Shown in pieces: positions 44,112 to 55,091 of a stretch of DNA of 64,000 bases. The notes under the pieces are model-generated. The model had not been told where the DNA came from and did no database searches. It saw only the letters and a program-made list of their open reading frames with translations. The DNA lies in assembly GCF_017308075.1 (NCBI RefSeq), contig NZ_JAFKFX010000026.1, positions 1 to 64,000 of the forward strand, read 5' to 3'. The DNA is from Allobosea sp. (GTDB lineage: Bacteria; Pseudomonadota; Alphaproteobacteria; Rhizobiales; Beijerinckiaceae). The stretch's first letter is position 1, and each line of letters opens with the position of its first letter. The position numbers were made by a program, and so were the translations under genes.

Positions 44112-44615
44112 TCAGGCCGGCTCGATGATGGCGTCCTCGGCGGGCAGGGTGGCTGCCTCCTGGCAGACATCGACCCATTGCGCGCCGGTCAGCGCGACCA
44201 TTCGCTCGGGGCTGATCCGGACGGCGCTCTGGGTCGAGCCCGCGGCGGGAACGACCTCGCCGAAGGCCTTCAGCGAGACGTCGCAATAGACCTGCAGCGG
44301 GTTCAGCAAACCGAAGGGGCAGACGCCGCCGACCGGATGGCCGGTGATCGCCGCGACCTCCTCGAGGTCGAGCATGCGCGGCTTGGTGCCGAAGGCGGCC
44401 TTGGTCTTCTTGTTGTCGAGCCGGGCATCGCCGCGGGTGACGAGCAGGACGACGCGCTCGCCGAGCCGCAGCGACAATGTCTTGGCGATGCGGGCCGGCT
44501 CGACGCCGAAGGCCTCGGCGGCAAGCGCCACCGTGGCGCTGCTGCCGGAGGTTTCGAGGATCTCGATATCGGGGGCATGCTGCGCGAAGAAAGCGCGGAC
44601 CGAAGCAAGGCTCAC
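44112..44615 (-). CDS. YbaK/EbsC-type aminoacyl-tRNA deacylase
   Basis: A 167-residue trans-editing protein of the YbaK/ProXp family, which hydrolyses mischarged tRNA such as Cys-tRNA(Pro). Seen: [40 protein letters not shown], the conserved lysine region [11 protein letters not shown], and [20 protein letters not shown] (GxxPxG motif). Overlaps the small membrane gene upstream by 4 bases. Confidence 0.9.
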   Translation of the reverse strand: MSLASVRAFFAQHAPDIEILETSGSSATVALAAEAFGVEPARIAKTLSLRLGERVVLLVTRGDARLDNKKTKAAFGTKPRMLDLEEVAAITGHPVGGVCPFGLLNPLQVYCDVSLKAFGEVVPAAGSTQSAVRISPERMVALTGAQWVDVCQEAATLPAEDAIIEPA

Positions 44616-44890
44616 CGTGTTCTCCCGTCGAAGCGCCAGCAGATCAGGGCAGCGACCGCCGCCGGCACGCCGAAGACGAGGAGCAGGATCGGCGCCTCCT
44701 GCAGGAAGGTGTAGCCGGCGCTGTTGATGCCGACGATCAGGTTGATCACCGAGGCGACGAACCAGAGCGGGATGAACAGCCGCATCGCGAAGATTACGGG
44801 ATGGCGCCCGCCGGTGTTCAGGCGCGGCGCCAGCACGAGCAGGAGGCCGAGCAGGGCGAAGCCGGCGGCGATGACCTTGACGGTGTGCAT
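44612..44890 (-). CDS. Small membrane protein of unknown function
   Basis: A 92-residue protein with about three hydrophobic segments ([54 protein letters not shown]). Its end overlaps the start of the YbaK gene (ATGA-type), so they are coupled. Family not named with certainty; conserved hypothetical in rhizobia by appearance. Confidence 0.8.
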   Translation of the reverse strand: MHTVKVIAAGFALLGLLLVLAPRLNTGGRHPVIFAMRLFIPLWFVASVINLIVGINSAGYTFLQEAPILLLVFGVPAAVAALICWRFDGRTR

Positions 44891-44910
44891 CCGGCTTCTC
44901 CCGTTTCGTC

Positions 44911-46503
44911 TCAGTGCCGGAAATGGCGGTGGCCGGTGAAGACCATGGCGAGGCCGGCCTCGTCGGCGGCCTTGATCACCTCGTCGTCGCGCATCGAGCC
45001 GCCGGGCTGGATCACCGCCGTCGCGCCGGCCTCGGCCGCGGCGAGCAGGCCGTCGGCGAAGGGGAAGAAGGCGTCGGAGGCGACGACCGAACCCCTGGCC
45101 AGGCTCTCGGGCACGCCGGCCGCCTTGGCGGCCTCGCCGGCCTTCCAGGCGGCGATGCGCGAGGAATCGACGCGGCTCATCTGGCCGGCGCCGACACCGA
45201 CCGTGGCGAGGTTCTTGGCGTAGACGATGGCGTTCGACTTGACGTGCTTGGCGACGCGGAAGGCGAAACGCAGATCGGCGAGCTCGGCCTCGCTCGGCTG
45301 GCGCCTGGTGACGACCTTGAGCTCCATATCGTCGACCACGGCATTGTCGCGCGCCTGGGCCAGGAAGCCGCCGGCGACGGTGCGCAGGGCAAGGCCGGCC
45401 TTGCGGACATCCGGCAGGCCGCCGGTCAGGAGCAGGCGCAGATTCTTCTTGGCGGCGATGAGGGCGATCGCCTCCTCGTCGGCGTCTGGGGCGATGATCA
45501 CCTCGGTGAAGATCTCGACGATCTTCTTCGCCGCCTGTGCGTCGAGCTTGCGGTTGAGCGCGACGATGCCGCCAAAGGCCGAGACGGGGTCGCAGGTGAG
45601 GGCGCGCTCATAGGCTTCGAGCAGCGAAGAGCCCTCGGCGACGCCGCAGGGATTGGCATGCTTGACGATGACGCAGGCCGCAGTGCGGGCCGGATCGAAC
45701 TCGGCGACGCATTCGAAGGCGGCGTCGGTGTCGTTGATGTTGTTGTAGGAGAGCTGCTTGCCCTGGACCTGGCGCGCGGTGGCGACGCCCGGGCGCTGCT
45801 CCGGGGTGCGGTAGAAGGCGGCCCATTGATGCGGGTTCTCGCCATAGCGCATGGTCTCGGCGAGGGCACCGCCCAGCGCGCGGAAGGCCGGCGAGGTGTC
45901 GCCGAGCTCGCCGGCGAACCAGTTGGAGATCGCCGCATCATAGGCAGCGGTGCGGGCATAGGCCTTTTGCGCGAGCTTGCGGCGCAGCGTCAGCGTGGTC
46001 GCGCCCTTGTGAGCCTCGAGATCGGCGAGGACAGCGGCATAATCGCTGGGCTCGACGACGACGGCGACGTCCTGATGGTTCTTGGCGGCGGCGCGGATCA
46101 TCGCGGGACCGCCGATGTCGATGTTCTCGATGCAGTCGTCATAGGGCTTGCCGGCCGCGACGGTCGCCTCGAACGGGTAGAGGTTCACCACCAAGAGGTC
46201 GATCGGCTTGATGCCATGGCCGAGCATCGAAGCCTGATGCTCGGGATGCGAGCGGATCGCGAGTAGCCCGCCATGGACCTTGGGGTGCAAGGTCTTGACG
46301 CGGCCATCCATCATCTCCGGGAAACCGGTGAGGTCGGAGACGTCGGTCACGGCGAGCCCGGCTTCGGCGATCGCCTTGGCGGTGCCGCCGGTCGAGACCA
46401 GCGCGATGCCCAGGCGCGAGAGCGCCCGTGCGAACTCGATCAGGCCGGTCTTGTCGGAGACGGAAAGCAGCGCGCGCTCGATGCGGCGAAGTTCATTCGG
46501 CAT
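44911..46503 (-). CDS. purH: Bifunctional AICAR formyltransferase / IMP cyclohydrolase
   Basis: A 530-residue enzyme for the last two steps of IMP synthesis. The N-terminal MGS-like cyclohydrolase has [34 protein letters not shown] and [20 protein letters not shown]. The C-terminal formyltransferase has [46 protein letters not shown] and [13 protein letters not shown] 46503 begins the product; the frame upstream to 46596 has no similarity. Confidence 0.98.
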   Translation of the reverse strand: MPNELRRIERALLSVSDKTGLIEFARALSRLGIALVSTGGTAKAIAEAGLAVTDVSDLTGFPEMMDGRVKTLHPKVHGGLLAIRSHPEHQASMLGHGIKPIDLLVVNLYPFEATVAAGKPYDDCIENIDIGGPAMIRAAAKNHQDVAVVVEPSDYAAVLADLEAHKGATTLTLRRKLAQKAYARTAAYDAAISNWFAGELGDTSPAFRALGGALAETMRYGENPHQWAAFYRTPEQRPGVATARQVQGKQLSYNNINDTDAAFECVAEFDPARTAACVIVKHANPCGVAEGSSLLEAYERALTCDPVSAFGGIVALNRKLDAQAAKKIVEIFTEVIIAPDADEEAIALIAAKKNLRLLLTGGLPDVRKAGLALRTVAGGFLAQARDNAVVDDMELKVVTRRQPSEAELADLRFAFRVAKHVKSNAIVYAKNLATVGVGAGQMSRVDSSRIAAWKAGEAAKAAGVPESLARGSVVASDAFFPFADGLLAAAEAGATAVIQPGGSMRDDEVIKAADEAGLAMVFTGHRHFRH

Positions 46504-46619
46504 GAGGAAAAAGGTCCAAAAGTTGCGCGGCACACCGCAAAAAGTCTCGCGCGCCCTATCACGCCAGCGCCTCGCTGCAAAGCACAACCGAGGCAACCCG
46601 GCCCTGTCCTTATCGTCTC

Positions 46620-48401
46620 TCAGCCTTGCGGCGGCTGATCGACCGGGGCCGGCCCGCCTTCCGCTTCCGTATCGGTCCCGGGGGGAAGCCGTCCGGCGGT
46701 GCCAAGCTTCGCAAGGCGCCAGGAAATCCGCGGAGTCGTGGCGGCGTCGAACTCGATGATCAGTTGAGAGGTGCGCCGGCGGCCGTCGGCCGCGGCGAAA
46801 AAGACGCTTTCCTCCAATGTGACGGGCAGGCCCGAAGCCTCGAAGGCCCAGACCTCGCCGGAGGGCAGCGCCAGCAGCGCGCCCTGGCCCTCGCGGATCA
46901 GGCTCGGCTTGACGTTCGGGTGGAGGTGGAAGCGCGCGGCGGCGGGCAGACTCGCCATGGTCGGCGAGGGGCTGATCTCATCCTCGCCGAGCAACTGGTT
47001 GCCGCCCGGAGCAAGCACCAGGCGACGCGTATGGACGACGCCGAAGCTCCGCTTGTAGCCGTCATGGCTGGCGACCCATTCGACGCCCTGCTCGGTCTCC
47101 TGGCGGGCGGCACGGATATCGGCGGGGCCGGCGGTGATCCGCCGCTCGCCGAGCACCAGCCCGAAGACGCAGCTGGAGCGGTCGTCGAGGGTCACGGTGG
47201 AATGTGCTGCCGTGGCGCGGGCGGCGAGCCGCAATTCCGGCGAGCCGTAGCGGCTGGCACCACAATTCACGATGATGCGCTGCGCGGCGCTGGAGAATTC
47301 GAAGCTCAGGCAGCCGGCATGGGCCTCGACGGAGTTCGCGCCGCGAGGCGGCGGGCCGGCATCGACGATCACCGTGCCCGTGCCGGCAGCGAGCCGATCA
47401 TAGCCGGCATAGGCGGCATGCTCGATCGGCCGGGCCCGGGCGTCGTCATAGGCGGCGAGGGTGGCCATCAGGTCGGGCGGGGTCGCGCCCATGCCGTTGA
47501 ACAGGGCGAGCGCGCCGTCGCCATGCCGGAACAGCCGCAAATGCGGCATCATCCGGTCGATCGCCATGATGATGCTGCGGGGCGGCTCCAGGCCGCGCGC
47601 TGCAAAGGTCTCGCGCAGCGGCAAGAGGTCGAGCAGCAATTCGATGATGATGCGCGGATTGCGGCTGAGATGGCCACCATCGGGAAGGATCTGCCGTTCC
47701 AGCTCGTCCGACAATGCCGCTTCGAGGCGCCGCAGGCGGCGCTCCTGGCCGTCGAGGCTGATTGCCGCGAAGGAGACTGCGATCAGGCATTGCAGGCGCG
47801 CCACGCCTTCGACCGCGCCGGCCAGAGCCAGCTGCAGCCGGTCCGCGGTCTGGACGATCTGGCGGACGAAGCGCTCGTAGAAGACATGGTCGGCGCCCTC
47901 GAGCAGGAGCGGCGAATGCGAGAGGAAGGAGATCAGCCGCCGTGCCGCGACGGCCGGCCGGCGCGCGATCTCGCCGCGATCATGCCGGTTGCCGATGAAT
48001 TCTTCGACCAAAGCGCGGGCATTGGCGCGGGCGATCGCGGTGTCGGCGGCACGCAGATGCCGAAGCCAGGAGAAGCCGAGCAGCGCCTCCGCCCAGGCCG
48101 GTGTCGGCGGCTCGATCTCGAAAGGCGATTCGCCGTGGCTGTTCACCGTTCGGCCGGCGAAGGCGAAATAGCCGGAATAGATGTCGCTTGCCGTGGTCGG
48201 GTCGGCGGTGCGCAGGTCGTGCGGCGCAAAGAGCAGGCGGTTCGCCTTCATGCGTCTGAACGGCCAGAGTGCGCGGACGGCTCCGACGATCTGCCCGCGC
48301 GTGCGCTTTGCCGCGCGGGCGGTCGCCGCGCGTGCCAAGCCTCCCCGCTCAGACCAGCTCTTCAATGCCGCTGTCCGTTCCGCCCTTTCGCCACGCGCCA
48401 T
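46620..48401 (-). CDS. Heparinase II/III family protein
   Basis: A 593-residue protein. The N-terminal alpha/alpha toroid-like region includes [40 protein letters not shown] and [14 protein letters not shown]. The C-terminal beta-sandwich has [25 protein letters not shown] and [13 protein letters not shown]. No clear signal peptide. Such genes lie next to rsmB and purH in many Rhizobiales. The substrate is unknown and lyase activity is not shown. Confidence 0.88.
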   Translation of the reverse strand: MARGERAERTAALKSWSERGGLARAATARAAKRTRGQIVGAVRALWPFRRMKANRLLFAPHDLRTADPTTASDIYSGYFAFAGRTVNSHGESPFEIEPPTPAWAEALLGFSWLRHLRAADTAIARANARALVEEFIGNRHDRGEIARRPAVAARRLISFLSHSPLLLEGADHVFYERFVRQIVQTADRLQLALAGAVEGVARLQCLIAVSFAAISLDGQERRLRRLEAALSDELERQILPDGGHLSRNPRIIIELLLDLLPLRETFAARGLEPPRSIIMAIDRMMPHLRLFRHGDGALALFNGMGATPPDLMATLAAYDDARARPIEHAAYAGYDRLAAGTGTVIVDAGPPPRGANSVEAHAGCLSFEFSSAAQRIIVNCGASRYGSPELRLAARATAAHSTVTLDDRSSCVFGLVLGERRITAGPADIRAARQETEQGVEWVASHDGYKRSFGVVHTRRLVLAPGGNQLLGEDEISPSPTMASLPAAARFHLHPNVKPSLIREGQGALLALPSGEVWAFEASGLPVTLEESVFFAAADGRRRTSQLIIEFDAATTPRISWRLAKLGTAGRLPPGTDTEAEGGPAPVDQPPQG

Positions 48402-48419
48402 GTGACGAATCCGGCAAAG

Positions 48420-49769
48420 TCATAGCCTGATCAGGCGACATGCGTAAAATCCCGCCCATCCCGAAAGCCGCGGCGTTTCGCCGGCAAGCTGGTGCGGGAG
48501 CGTCCTCAGCTCGCCGAGAGGGGTCAGGGCCTCGGCGATCCCGCCGATTTCCGTCGCTGCGATCGGTTGCCGGGCAAAACCGGGCTGGCGTTCGAGGAAG
48601 GCTGCGATCTGCGCCTCGCCTTCCTCCGGCTCGAGCGAACAGGTGCAGTAGATCAGGCGGCCGCCGGGGCGTGTCAGCTTCGCGGCCTGGTCGAGCAGGC
48701 GTGCCTGAAGGGCGGTGAGCTTGGCGATGTCCTCGGGGCGCTTGGTCCAGGCGACGTCGGGATGGCGGCGGATCGTGCCGGTGGCGCTGCAGGGTGCATC
48801 GAGCAGCACGGCGTCGAAGGGCTCCGCCTCATAGCGGGCGGCATCGGCGGTGACGATCTGAGCCTTCTGGCCGAGCCGCTCCAGATTGGCGGCCAGGCGG
48901 CGCAGGCGCGGGCCGGAGCGGTCGACCGCCGTGACCTCGGCGCCGGCGGCTACGAGCTGTGCCGTCTTGCCGCCGGGAGCGGCGCAGAGATCGGCGACAC
49001 GCTCGCCGGGCTTGGCCGCCAGCAGCAGGGCCGGCAGGGCGGCGGCGGCGTCCTGGACCCACCATTCGCCCTCGGCGAAACCGGGCAGGGAGGTGACGCT
49101 CTCCCGGCCTCGCAGCCGGACCGAGCCGGTCGGCAGCACGATGCCGTCGAGCTTTTCGGCCCAGCCGGCGGCGTCGGCTTTGACGGTCAGGTCGAGCGGC
49201 GGCTCTTGCGCATGGGCCAGGGCGATGGCGCTGGCGGTCTCGGCGCCGTAATGGCGGATCCAGCTCTCGCCCAGCCATTCCGGCGCATCGATCAGGGGAT
49301 CGAGTTCGGCGAGGATGGTGTCGCGCTCCCGCGCCAGTCGGCGCAGCAGGGCATTGCCGAGCGAGACATAGCGTGACGAGCGCGCATCCTCGTGGAGATG
49401 GCGGATGGCAAGGTCGACGGCGGCATGGTCGGGAACGTCGAGAAAGAGCAATTGTGCCGCCGCGGCGACCATGATCGGCTCGAATGGTCCGGCATTGCGC
49501 GGGCTGCCGCGCTCGAGCCTTGCAGCGATGATGTGGCGGATCGCGCCGAGGCGGCGGAAGGCGACCGTGGCGATGGCGCGGGCGAGACCGGCATCGGCCG
49601 GCTCCAGCTTCGCCATTGCAGCCATGCGTTCATAGGTCTCGTCGAGGGCGGTCCCGGCGCGCAGGACCTCGTCGATCAGTTCCGCTGCCAGCCGGCGCGC
49701 GGCGAGCCCGGGGGCATCGTCACGCGGCTTTGCTTCGGGCGAGGGCGCGGCGGTTTCGGAGTGTGCCAT
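48420..49769 (-). CDS. rsmB: 16S rRNA (cytosine-C5)-methyltransferase RsmB
   Basis: A 449-residue protein with an N-terminal NusB-like RNA-binding domain (about 25-150) and a Fmu/NOL1-NOP2-sun methyltransferase domain. SAM site VADLCAAPGGKTAQL; the two catalytic cysteines are in LLDAPCSATGTIRRHPD and LIYCTCSLEPEEGE. It methylates C967 of 16S rRNA in E. coli. It starts 1 bp from the htpX stop, so they probably share a transcript. Confidence 0.95.
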   Translation of the reverse strand: MAHSETAAPSPEAKPRDDAPGLAARRLAAELIDEVLRAGTALDETYERMAAMAKLEPADAGLARAIATVAFRRLGAIRHIIAARLERGSPRNAGPFEPIMVAAAAQLLFLDVPDHAAVDLAIRHLHEDARSSRYVSLGNALLRRLARERDTILAELDPLIDAPEWLGESWIRHYGAETASAIALAHAQEPPLDLTVKADAAGWAEKLDGIVLPTGSVRLRGRESVTSLPGFAEGEWWVQDAAAALPALLLAAKPGERVADLCAAPGGKTAQLVAAGAEVTAVDRSGPRLRRLAANLERLGQKAQIVTADAARYEAEPFDAVLLDAPCSATGTIRRHPDVAWTKRPEDIAKLTALQARLLDQAAKLTRPGGRLIYCTCSLEPEEGEAQIAAFLERQPGFARQPIAATEIGGIAEALTPLGELRTLPHQLAGETPRLSGWAGFYACRLIRL

Positions 49770-49770
49770 C

Positions 49771-50691
49771 TCAGCCCCAAGGCCCAGGTTCGCGGCCGCT
49801 GCCGAAAGGACTTTGCGCCGCGCCGCGCAGGAAGCCGCCGGCCTGGCCGGAAAGGCCCATGGCGCGCGCCTGCTCCATCAGCGCGGCGATGCGATTGCCG
49901 GTGTCGGGGTGGGTTGAGAACAGGGAATCCATGCCGCGTCCGCTCAGCGGGTTGATGATGAACATATGCGCCGTAGCAGGCTTCTGTTCCGCCGTCTCGT
50001 TGGGAATATGGGCGACCCCGCCGGCGATCTTGGCGAGCGCGTCGGCGAGCGCGGCCGGATTGCCGCAAATCTCGCCGCCGAGGCGGTCGGCCTCGTATTC
50101 GCGCGAGCGCGAGATCGCCATCTGGATGATCGTCGCCGCCAGCGGCGCCAGCACCATGACGAGCAGCTGGACGATGAAGTTCGGACGCTGGTCGCGCGAG
50201 CCGAAGAACATGCCGAAGCTGGCGATGGTCGAGATCGCGCCGGCCATGGTCGCGGTGATCGTCATGGTCAGCGTGTCGTGATTTTTGATATGGGCCAGCT
50301 CGTGCGCCATCACGCCGGCAAGCTCGTCATAGCTGAGCGTGCGCAGGATGCCCGTCGTGGCGGCGACCGCGGCGTTTTGCGGATTGCGGCCGGTCGCGAA
50401 GGCGTTGGGCTGGTCCTCGTGGATGATGTAGACGCGCGGCATCGGCATGTTGGCTCGTGCCGCGAGGTCGCGCACCATGCTGTAGAGCTCCGGCGCGCGG
50501 CGCTCGTCGACTTCCTCGGCATTATGGGCGGCGAGCGCGAGCTTGTCCGAGTTCCAATAGCTGAACAGGTTGGTCGCGACCGCGATGCCGAGCGCGATCA
50601 TCATGCCGCCGGCGCCGGCCAGCAGATAGCCGACCGCGCCGAACAACGCGGTCAAGGCCGCCATCAGCATGCCGGTACGGACGTAGTTCAT
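49771..50691 (-). CDS. htpX: Membrane zinc metalloprotease HtpX
   Basis: A 306-residue protease with N-terminal helices ([40 protein letters not shown]), zinc motif [13 protein letters not shown], further helices, and a downstream glutamate in [10 protein letters not shown]. It degrades misfolded membrane proteins. ATG 50691 is the family start; the frame to 50748 is not similar. Confidence 0.96.
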   Translation of the reverse strand: MNYVRTGMLMAALTALFGAVGYLLAGAGGMMIALGIAVATNLFSYWNSDKLALAAHNAEEVDERRAPELYSMVRDLAARANMPMPRVYIIHEDQPNAFATGRNPQNAAVAATTGILRTLSYDELAGVMAHELAHIKNHDTLTMTITATMAGAISTIASFGMFFGSRDQRPNFIVQLLVMVLAPLAATIIQMAISRSREYEADRLGGEICGNPAALADALAKIAGGVAHIPNETAEQKPATAHMFIINPLSGRGMDSLFSTHPDTGNRIAALMEQARAMGLSGQAGGFLRGAAQSPFGSGREPGPWG

Positions 50692-50800
50692 CGCTTTTCC
50701 TCGCGGGTTCGAGCCTTTGCGCCGGTCTGGCCTCGCCTGGCGCCGCATTCATCCCTATGTGGTGAAGACGAGGCGTATCCTGCAAGAGAATGGTGCGAGT

Positions 50801-51022
50801 ATGGGCGCGAAAGCGGAGAAGGGCGAGGCTGTCGAGCAGCCGGCCGCCAGGACATTGTCGCCGGCGGCGCAACGCGCCCTCGCCGAGGCGGCGGCCCGGC
50901 GGGCCGCCCTCGATGCCAAGGCGGCGCAACTCGGGCGTGACAAGGAGATCGCCGGGCGCGGCGGTCTCGAACCGGTGCGCTATGACGACTGGGAAGTGAA
51001 GGGCATCGCCAGCGACTTCTGA
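50801..51022 (+). CDS. DUF1674 protein (SDHAF4-like)
   Basis: A 73-residue protein ending GRGGLEPVRYDDWEVKGIASDF (the family's RxGxEPxRYGDWExxGRxxDF block; shown here in part as EPVRYDDWEVKG). Eukaryotic SDHAF4 helps assemble the flavinated succinate dehydrogenase subunit. ATG 50801 chosen; the frame extends upstream to 50717. Divergent from htpX, the normal rhizobial arrangement. Confidence 0.9.
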   Translation: MGAKAEKGEAVEQPAARTLSPAAQRALAEAAARRAALDAKAAQLGRDKEIAGRGGLEPVRYDDWEVKGIASDF

Positions 51023-51051
51023 GCGCGCCGGCGAGGCTTGGTCAAAGGCCT

Positions 51052-52566
51052 TCAGGCGGCGTGCCGGTCAGCTGGGGGCTTCGCGGCTGTGCTGTCCGTC
51101 GTCCGGAAGGCGCTCATCAACAGGTTGAGCCTTTCGATCTGCTCGAGCAGGGTCCGGGCGGAAGCCGCGCTCTGCTCGGCCAGGGCGGCGTTGCTCTGGG
51201 TCATCTCGTCCATATGGCTGACGGTACGGGCCATCTCGTCGATGCCATTGGCCTGCTCGCCGGCCGCGGCCGCGATTTCGCCGACGGTCGAGGAGACCTG
51301 CGTCGAGGCATTGACGATCTTCTCCAGCGTCTCGCCGGCCTGACGCACCAGGCGCACGCCCTCGACGACCTCGGCGTCGGACGAGCCGATCAAGGCGGTG
51401 ATGTCCTTGGCGGCACCGGCCGAGCGTTGCGCCAGCGCGCGCACCTCGGCCGCGACGACAGCGAAGCCGCGCCCGGCATCGCCGGCGCGGGCGGCCTCGA
51501 CGGCGGCGTTCAGAGCCAGGAGATTGGTCTGGAAGGCGATGCCGTCGATGACGCTGGTGATCTCGGAGATCTTCTTCGAGGCCTCTTCGATCCGCTCCAT
51601 CGCCTTGATCGCGTCCCTGACGATCTCGCCGCCGGTGCGGGCGACGTTGGAGGCATTATCGGCCAGAACGAGGGATTCGCGCGAGGACTGGGCGGAGCTC
51701 TTGACGGAGGCGTTGAGCTGCTCGGTGGTGGCCGCCGTCTGCTGCAGGGCGGCTGCCTGCTGCTCGGTGCGCGAGGAGAGATCGTCCGCGCCCGAATTGA
51801 TTTCCTGCGAGGATGCCGCGATCGCGATCGAGCTCGCCTTGATGGTCGTGACTATCTCGCCGAGCCGGTTCATGGCATGGTCGAAATGCTCGCGGATGCT
51901 GGCATATTCCTCCGGCATGTCGTCGGGCACGCGGTGGCTGAGGTTGCCTTCGGCGAGCGCGGCCATGGCGGCGCCGACATAACCGATGGCCTTGTCGCGC
52001 AGGCGGGTTTTGGCCTCATCCTGGGCACGGGCCTCGGCCTCGGCTTTCATCCGCGCTTGCTCGGAGGCCTGCACATAGACCGAAATGGCATAGTCCATGT
52101 CGAGCATGGCGGCCTTGAGGATGGCACCGATCTCGGCGCCGCGCTGGGCCGCGCCGGGAATCCTGCCGCCGAAGCGGCTTTTCGGCCAGCGCTCCTCCAG
52201 CACCTTGCCGATGATCTGCTCGAGCAGCAGGGCATAGCCGCCGATGTACCAGCGCGGCTCGAGCCCGATGCGGGCATGGACCTCGCCGATGGTGGTGACG
52301 GAGCGGACATAGTCCTGATCTTGGCGGCCGCTGGCGATGGCCCGCCAGTGATCGAGCTGCCGGCTCTTGGCCTTGTCGGCCTGGCCAGCCGATTTGAAGA
52401 AGGCGCTCGCCTCGGGGAAGCGGGCGATCTGATCATAGAAGGCGTCGAGCGCCGCGGGCAGAGCGGCACGAACCACATCCTCGACATCGGCCATATGCGC
52501 GCGCGTCTCGGCGTCGAACTTCAGGAAATCAAGACGACGGCTGAGATGGTCGGCTGACGACATCAT
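51052..52566 (-). CDS. Globin-coupled methyl-accepting chemotaxis protein
   Basis: A 504-residue soluble chemoreceptor. About residues 1-165 are a protoglobin sensor ([39 protein letters not shown] with a likely haem histidine in [17 protein letters not shown]). HAMP-like linker at about 185-245. MCP signalling domain with tip [20 protein letters not shown] and [24 protein letters not shown] stands 5 bases before ATG 52566. No transmembrane segments. An oxygen sensor for aerotaxis by family. Confidence 0.93.
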   Translation of the reverse strand: MMSSADHLSRRLDFLKFDAETRAHMADVEDVVRAALPAALDAFYDQIARFPEASAFFKSAGQADKAKSRQLDHWRAIASGRQDQDYVRSVTTIGEVHARIGLEPRWYIGGYALLLEQIIGKVLEERWPKSRFGGRIPGAAQRGAEIGAILKAAMLDMDYAISVYVQASEQARMKAEAEARAQDEAKTRLRDKAIGYVGAAMAALAEGNLSHRVPDDMPEEYASIREHFDHAMNRLGEIVTTIKASSIAIAASSQEINSGADDLSSRTEQQAAALQQTAATTEQLNASVKSSAQSSRESLVLADNASNVARTGGEIVRDAIKAMERIEEASKKISEITSVIDGIAFQTNLLALNAAVEAARAGDAGRGFAVVAAEVRALAQRSAGAAKDITALIGSSDAEVVEGVRLVRQAGETLEKIVNASTQVSSTVGEIAAAAGEQANGIDEMARTVSHMDEMTQSNAALAEQSAASARTLLEQIERLNLLMSAFRTTDSTAAKPPADRHAA

Positions 52567-52779
52567 GGGCTCCAGAATCGGTCGGCGCGGTGGCGCCACG
52601 TCGTCTTTGGATCAGCGCAGGTTAATGATTGTGCAGGTTCGCGGGCGCCGATGCTGCGGTGCATGGCGCTGTTGCGCCGCGTGCATGCCAGTGCATTGCC
52701 GGGCGCATGCGTGAACGCGGTTGCAATGGCCGGCGTCCTGCGGCCTAAAGGCCGCAAGGTCAACGAGCAAGGTATCGGC

Positions 52780-54081
52780 ATGGGTGGCGACGTCGAACGT
52801 ATCGAGGCACTCCGGCGGCTTCTGTCCGAGGCCCATGCGAAGCTCGGGCTGAAACTCGGCTTCTCGCTATGGGATGGCTCGCGCGTGCCGGCCGACTGGC
52901 CGCAGGACGGGCTGATGATCGCGATCCGCGATTCCGGCGTCGTCGCGGCGCTGTTGCGCAAGCCGAAGCTCGACACCTTGCTGCATCTGCATATCGCCGA
53001 CCGGATCGCGATCGAGAACGGCTCGATCTTCGACCTCGCCGCGGCGCGGCCGGAGGGCAAGGTCGGGCGCCTGGCGCGCGGCATTTCGAAGGCGGCGGTC
53101 TTCGACCTGGTCCGGCGCTTCATCTTCGCGCCGGGCAAGGCTTCGGCGGCGGTGACGCATCGCAAGGGCGACGAGATCGCCCGCGATGGCGACCCAGCGA
53201 CCAACAAGGCCAATGTCGCCTATCACTACGATGTCTCGAACGCATTCTACCGGCTCTTCCTCGATGAGGAGATGGTCTATACCTGCGCCTACTTCGCCGA
53301 GGATCACGGTGATATCGCCCGCGCGCAGCGCGATAAGCTCGACATGATCTGCCGCAAGCTGCGGCTGAAGCCCGGCGACAAGCTGCTCGATATCGGCTGC
53401 GGCTGGGGCGCCCTGATCTGCCACGCCGCTCAGCATTACGGGGTCGAGGCGCATGGGGTGACGCTGGCCGAGGAGCAGCTGAAGTTTGCGCGCGAGAAGG
53501 TCGAGCGGCTCGGGCTGCAGGACCGGGTCACGCTGCATCTCAAGGATTTCACCCAGATGGAGGGCGTCTTCGACAAGATCTCCTCGATCGGCATGTTCGA
53601 GCAGGTCGGCATCCGCAACCACACGACCTATTTCCAGGCGGTGAACCGGCTGCTGCGGCCGCGGGGGCTCTATCTGCACCACACCATTTCGCGCCGCGCG
53701 AAGAAGACCGACAAGGCCTTCAACAAGATGCCGGCCGAATACCGCGCCCTGGTGCGCTATATCTTCCCGGGCGGCGAGCTCGACCATTTGGGCATGTCGA
53801 TCGCCAATCTCGAGCGCAACGGCTTCGAGGTCCATGATGTCGAGGGCTGGCGCGAGCACTACCAGCGCACGACGCGGCTGTGGTGGGAGAGGCTGAACGC
53901 CCGCAAGGCCGAGGCCGAGGCCGAGATCGGCGCCGAGCGGACGCGGATGTGGCTGCTCTATCTCGCCGGTTGCTCGCTCGCCTTCGAGCGCGGCGGCGCG
54001 CTGGTCAACCAGACCTTGGTTTCCAAGCGCCGCAAGGGCCCGTCCGGCCTGCCGCTGTCGCGCGAGGATCTTTATCGCTGA
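52780..54081 (+). CDS. cfa: Cyclopropane-fatty-acyl-phospholipid synthase family methyltransferase
   Basis: A 433-residue SAM-dependent enzyme that methylenates unsaturated acyl chains of phospholipids. Seen: NVAYHYDVSNAFYRLFLDEE, YTCAYFAEDHGDI, SAM motif LLDIGCGWGALICHAA, SSIGMFEQVGIRNHTTYF and YIFPGGELDHLGMSI. ATG 52780 preceded by AAGG; in-frame ATGs lie further upstream. Divergent from the chemoreceptor across 213 bp that contain several GC palindromes (for example GCGGCCTAAAGGCCGC at about 52739). Confidence 0.93.
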   Translation: MGGDVERIEALRRLLSEAHAKLGLKLGFSLWDGSRVPADWPQDGLMIAIRDSGVVAALLRKPKLDTLLHLHIADRIAIENGSIFDLAAARPEGKVGRLARGISKAAVFDLVRRFIFAPGKASAAVTHRKGDEIARDGDPATNKANVAYHYDVSNAFYRLFLDEEMVYTCAYFAEDHGDIARAQRDKLDMICRKLRLKPGDKLLDIGCGWGALICHAAQHYGVEAHGVTLAEEQLKFAREKVERLGLQDRVTLHLKDFTQMEGVFDKISSIGMFEQVGIRNHTTYFQAVNRLLRPRGLYLHHTISRRAKKTDKAFNKMPAEYRALVRYIFPGGELDHLGMSIANLERNGFEVHDVEGWREHYQRTTRLWWERLNARKAEAEAEIGAERTRMWLLYLAGCSLAFERGGALVNQTLVSKRRKGPSGLPLSREDLYR

Positions 54082-54091
54082 GCGCGCGGGC

Positions 54092-54322
54092 TCAGGACAG
54101 CCGCGGCGGCAGCAGCTCGAGCGGGCGGGTCGCCAGCGTCACCCCGCCGGGCTCGCGCCCGGCGCTGAAGCGGGCATAATGCAGGGCGGCGTCGAGGCTG
54201 GCGAAATAGCCGCCGCCGCGCCCATGTGTATCGACGGCGATCCAGAAGCCCTCGCGGTCGCGCCCGACCTCGAAATGCGGGCAGCCTGGCCGGGAGGCGA
54301 CGGAGGTTTGCGGGGCCGGCAT
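54092..54322 (-). CDS. Small hypothetical protein
   Basis: A 76-residue product with HFEVGRDREGFWIAVDTHGR and GGYFASLDAALHYARF, the look of a short DUF2188-like or 'reader' fold, but I cannot name the family. It ends 11 bp from the cfa stop (convergent). Start uncertain between 54322 and nearby codons. Confidence 0.65.
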   Translation of the reverse strand: MPAPQTSVASRPGCPHFEVGRDREGFWIAVDTHGRGGGYFASLDAALHYARFSAGREPGGVTLATRPLELLPPRLS

Positions 54323-54332
54323 GGCGGCACCT

Positions 54333-54464
54333 TCAGAAGAAGCCGATGGTGACGGCGAGCGCGAGACCGGCGCCGAAGACGATGACGGCGACGAGCGCGG
54401 CTTCGAGGCCGGCGAGAATGGCCGGGGTGCTGCTGGCGACGGCGGTGCGGGAAAGCGAGAACAT
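54333..54464 (-). CDS. Very small membrane protein (43 residues)
   Basis: A short frame reads MFSLSRTAVASSTPAILAGL then EAALVAVIVFGAGLALAVTI and GFF. One hydrophobic helix takes most of the length. A purine-rich GGGGGA precedes the ATG by 7 bases. It lies just upstream of the 76-residue gene on the same strand, so the two may form a unit. Resembles Flp-type or other single-pass peptides only loosely. Confidence 0.5.
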   Translation of the reverse strand: MFSLSRTAVASSTPAILAGLEAALVAVIVFGAGLALAVTIGFF

Positions 54465-54619
54465 GGCGAAATCCCCCGACGCGGCGATGCGTCATGCCGG
54501 GGGTTTGGCGGGATCAGCCGCGGTTTCGCCTGCGGGGATGGAAGACGGCGGGTGGCGGACCATAAAAAAGGCGCCTCCCCTTCGGAAGGCGCCCTGCGGC
54601 CAGGCCGCGAAACCGGTTC

Positions 54620-54937
54620 CTACTTCTTCACGAAGGCATCGAGCTTTCCGTAATGCTCGGCGAGAAGATAGTAGAAGGTCAGGCGCGATTTGGTCTTGTC
54701 GGCCTTCATGTGCTCGCAGACCGCCTTGATCGAGGCGTCGAGATCGCCGCCATTCAGGCCGAGCTTCTTCTTCAGGAAGTTCTCGCGGACGCGCTCCAGT
54801 TCGGCCGGGTCGGAACAGGCGACATAGCGCGTATCCGGCTTGCTCATGACCAGTGCATAGGACTTCGACATTCCGGCGAAGGCCGGTTCGTTGACAGCCT
54901 TTTTGGCGAATTTCTTGACGTCGGCGAGATGATCCAT
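54620..54937 (-). CDS. DUF2853 family protein
   Basis: A 105-residue cytosolic protein: VKKFAKKAVNEPAFAGMSKS, RYVACSDPAELERVRENFLK, LDASIKAVCEHMKADKTKSR and LTFYYLLAEHYGKLDAF. These blocks define the DUF2853 family, of unknown function. GAGGGGC lies 6 bases before the start. Single gene. Confidence 0.87.
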   Translation of the reverse strand: MDHLADVKKFAKKAVNEPAFAGMSKSYALVMSKPDTRYVACSDPAELERVRENFLKKKLGLNGGDLDASIKAVCEHMKADKTKSRLTFYYLLAEHYGKLDAFVKK

Positions 54938-55051
54938 CGGTAGCCCCTCTGAGACACTGCGGTTCGAAGTTGAGCAAGACTGGCGTCGCGCGCGGCGAAC
55001 GATATCCGGCTTTCTTCCCGCAGGCGAGGGGGGCGGGCGAATCCGATGCGA

Positions 55052-55082
55052 CTTTACGGCAGGGTGGCTTCCTGCCGTAAAG
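55052..55082 (-). terminator. Stem-loop after the L,D-transpeptidase gene
   Basis: Perfect 12-bp stem CTTTACGGCAGG (55052-55063) / CCTGCCGTAAAG (55071-55082), 7-base loop, 9 bp beyond the stop of the gene ending at 55092. No T-run on either strand, so termination strength is uncertain. Confidence 0.6.
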
Positions 55083-55091
55083 CCGGCCGTC

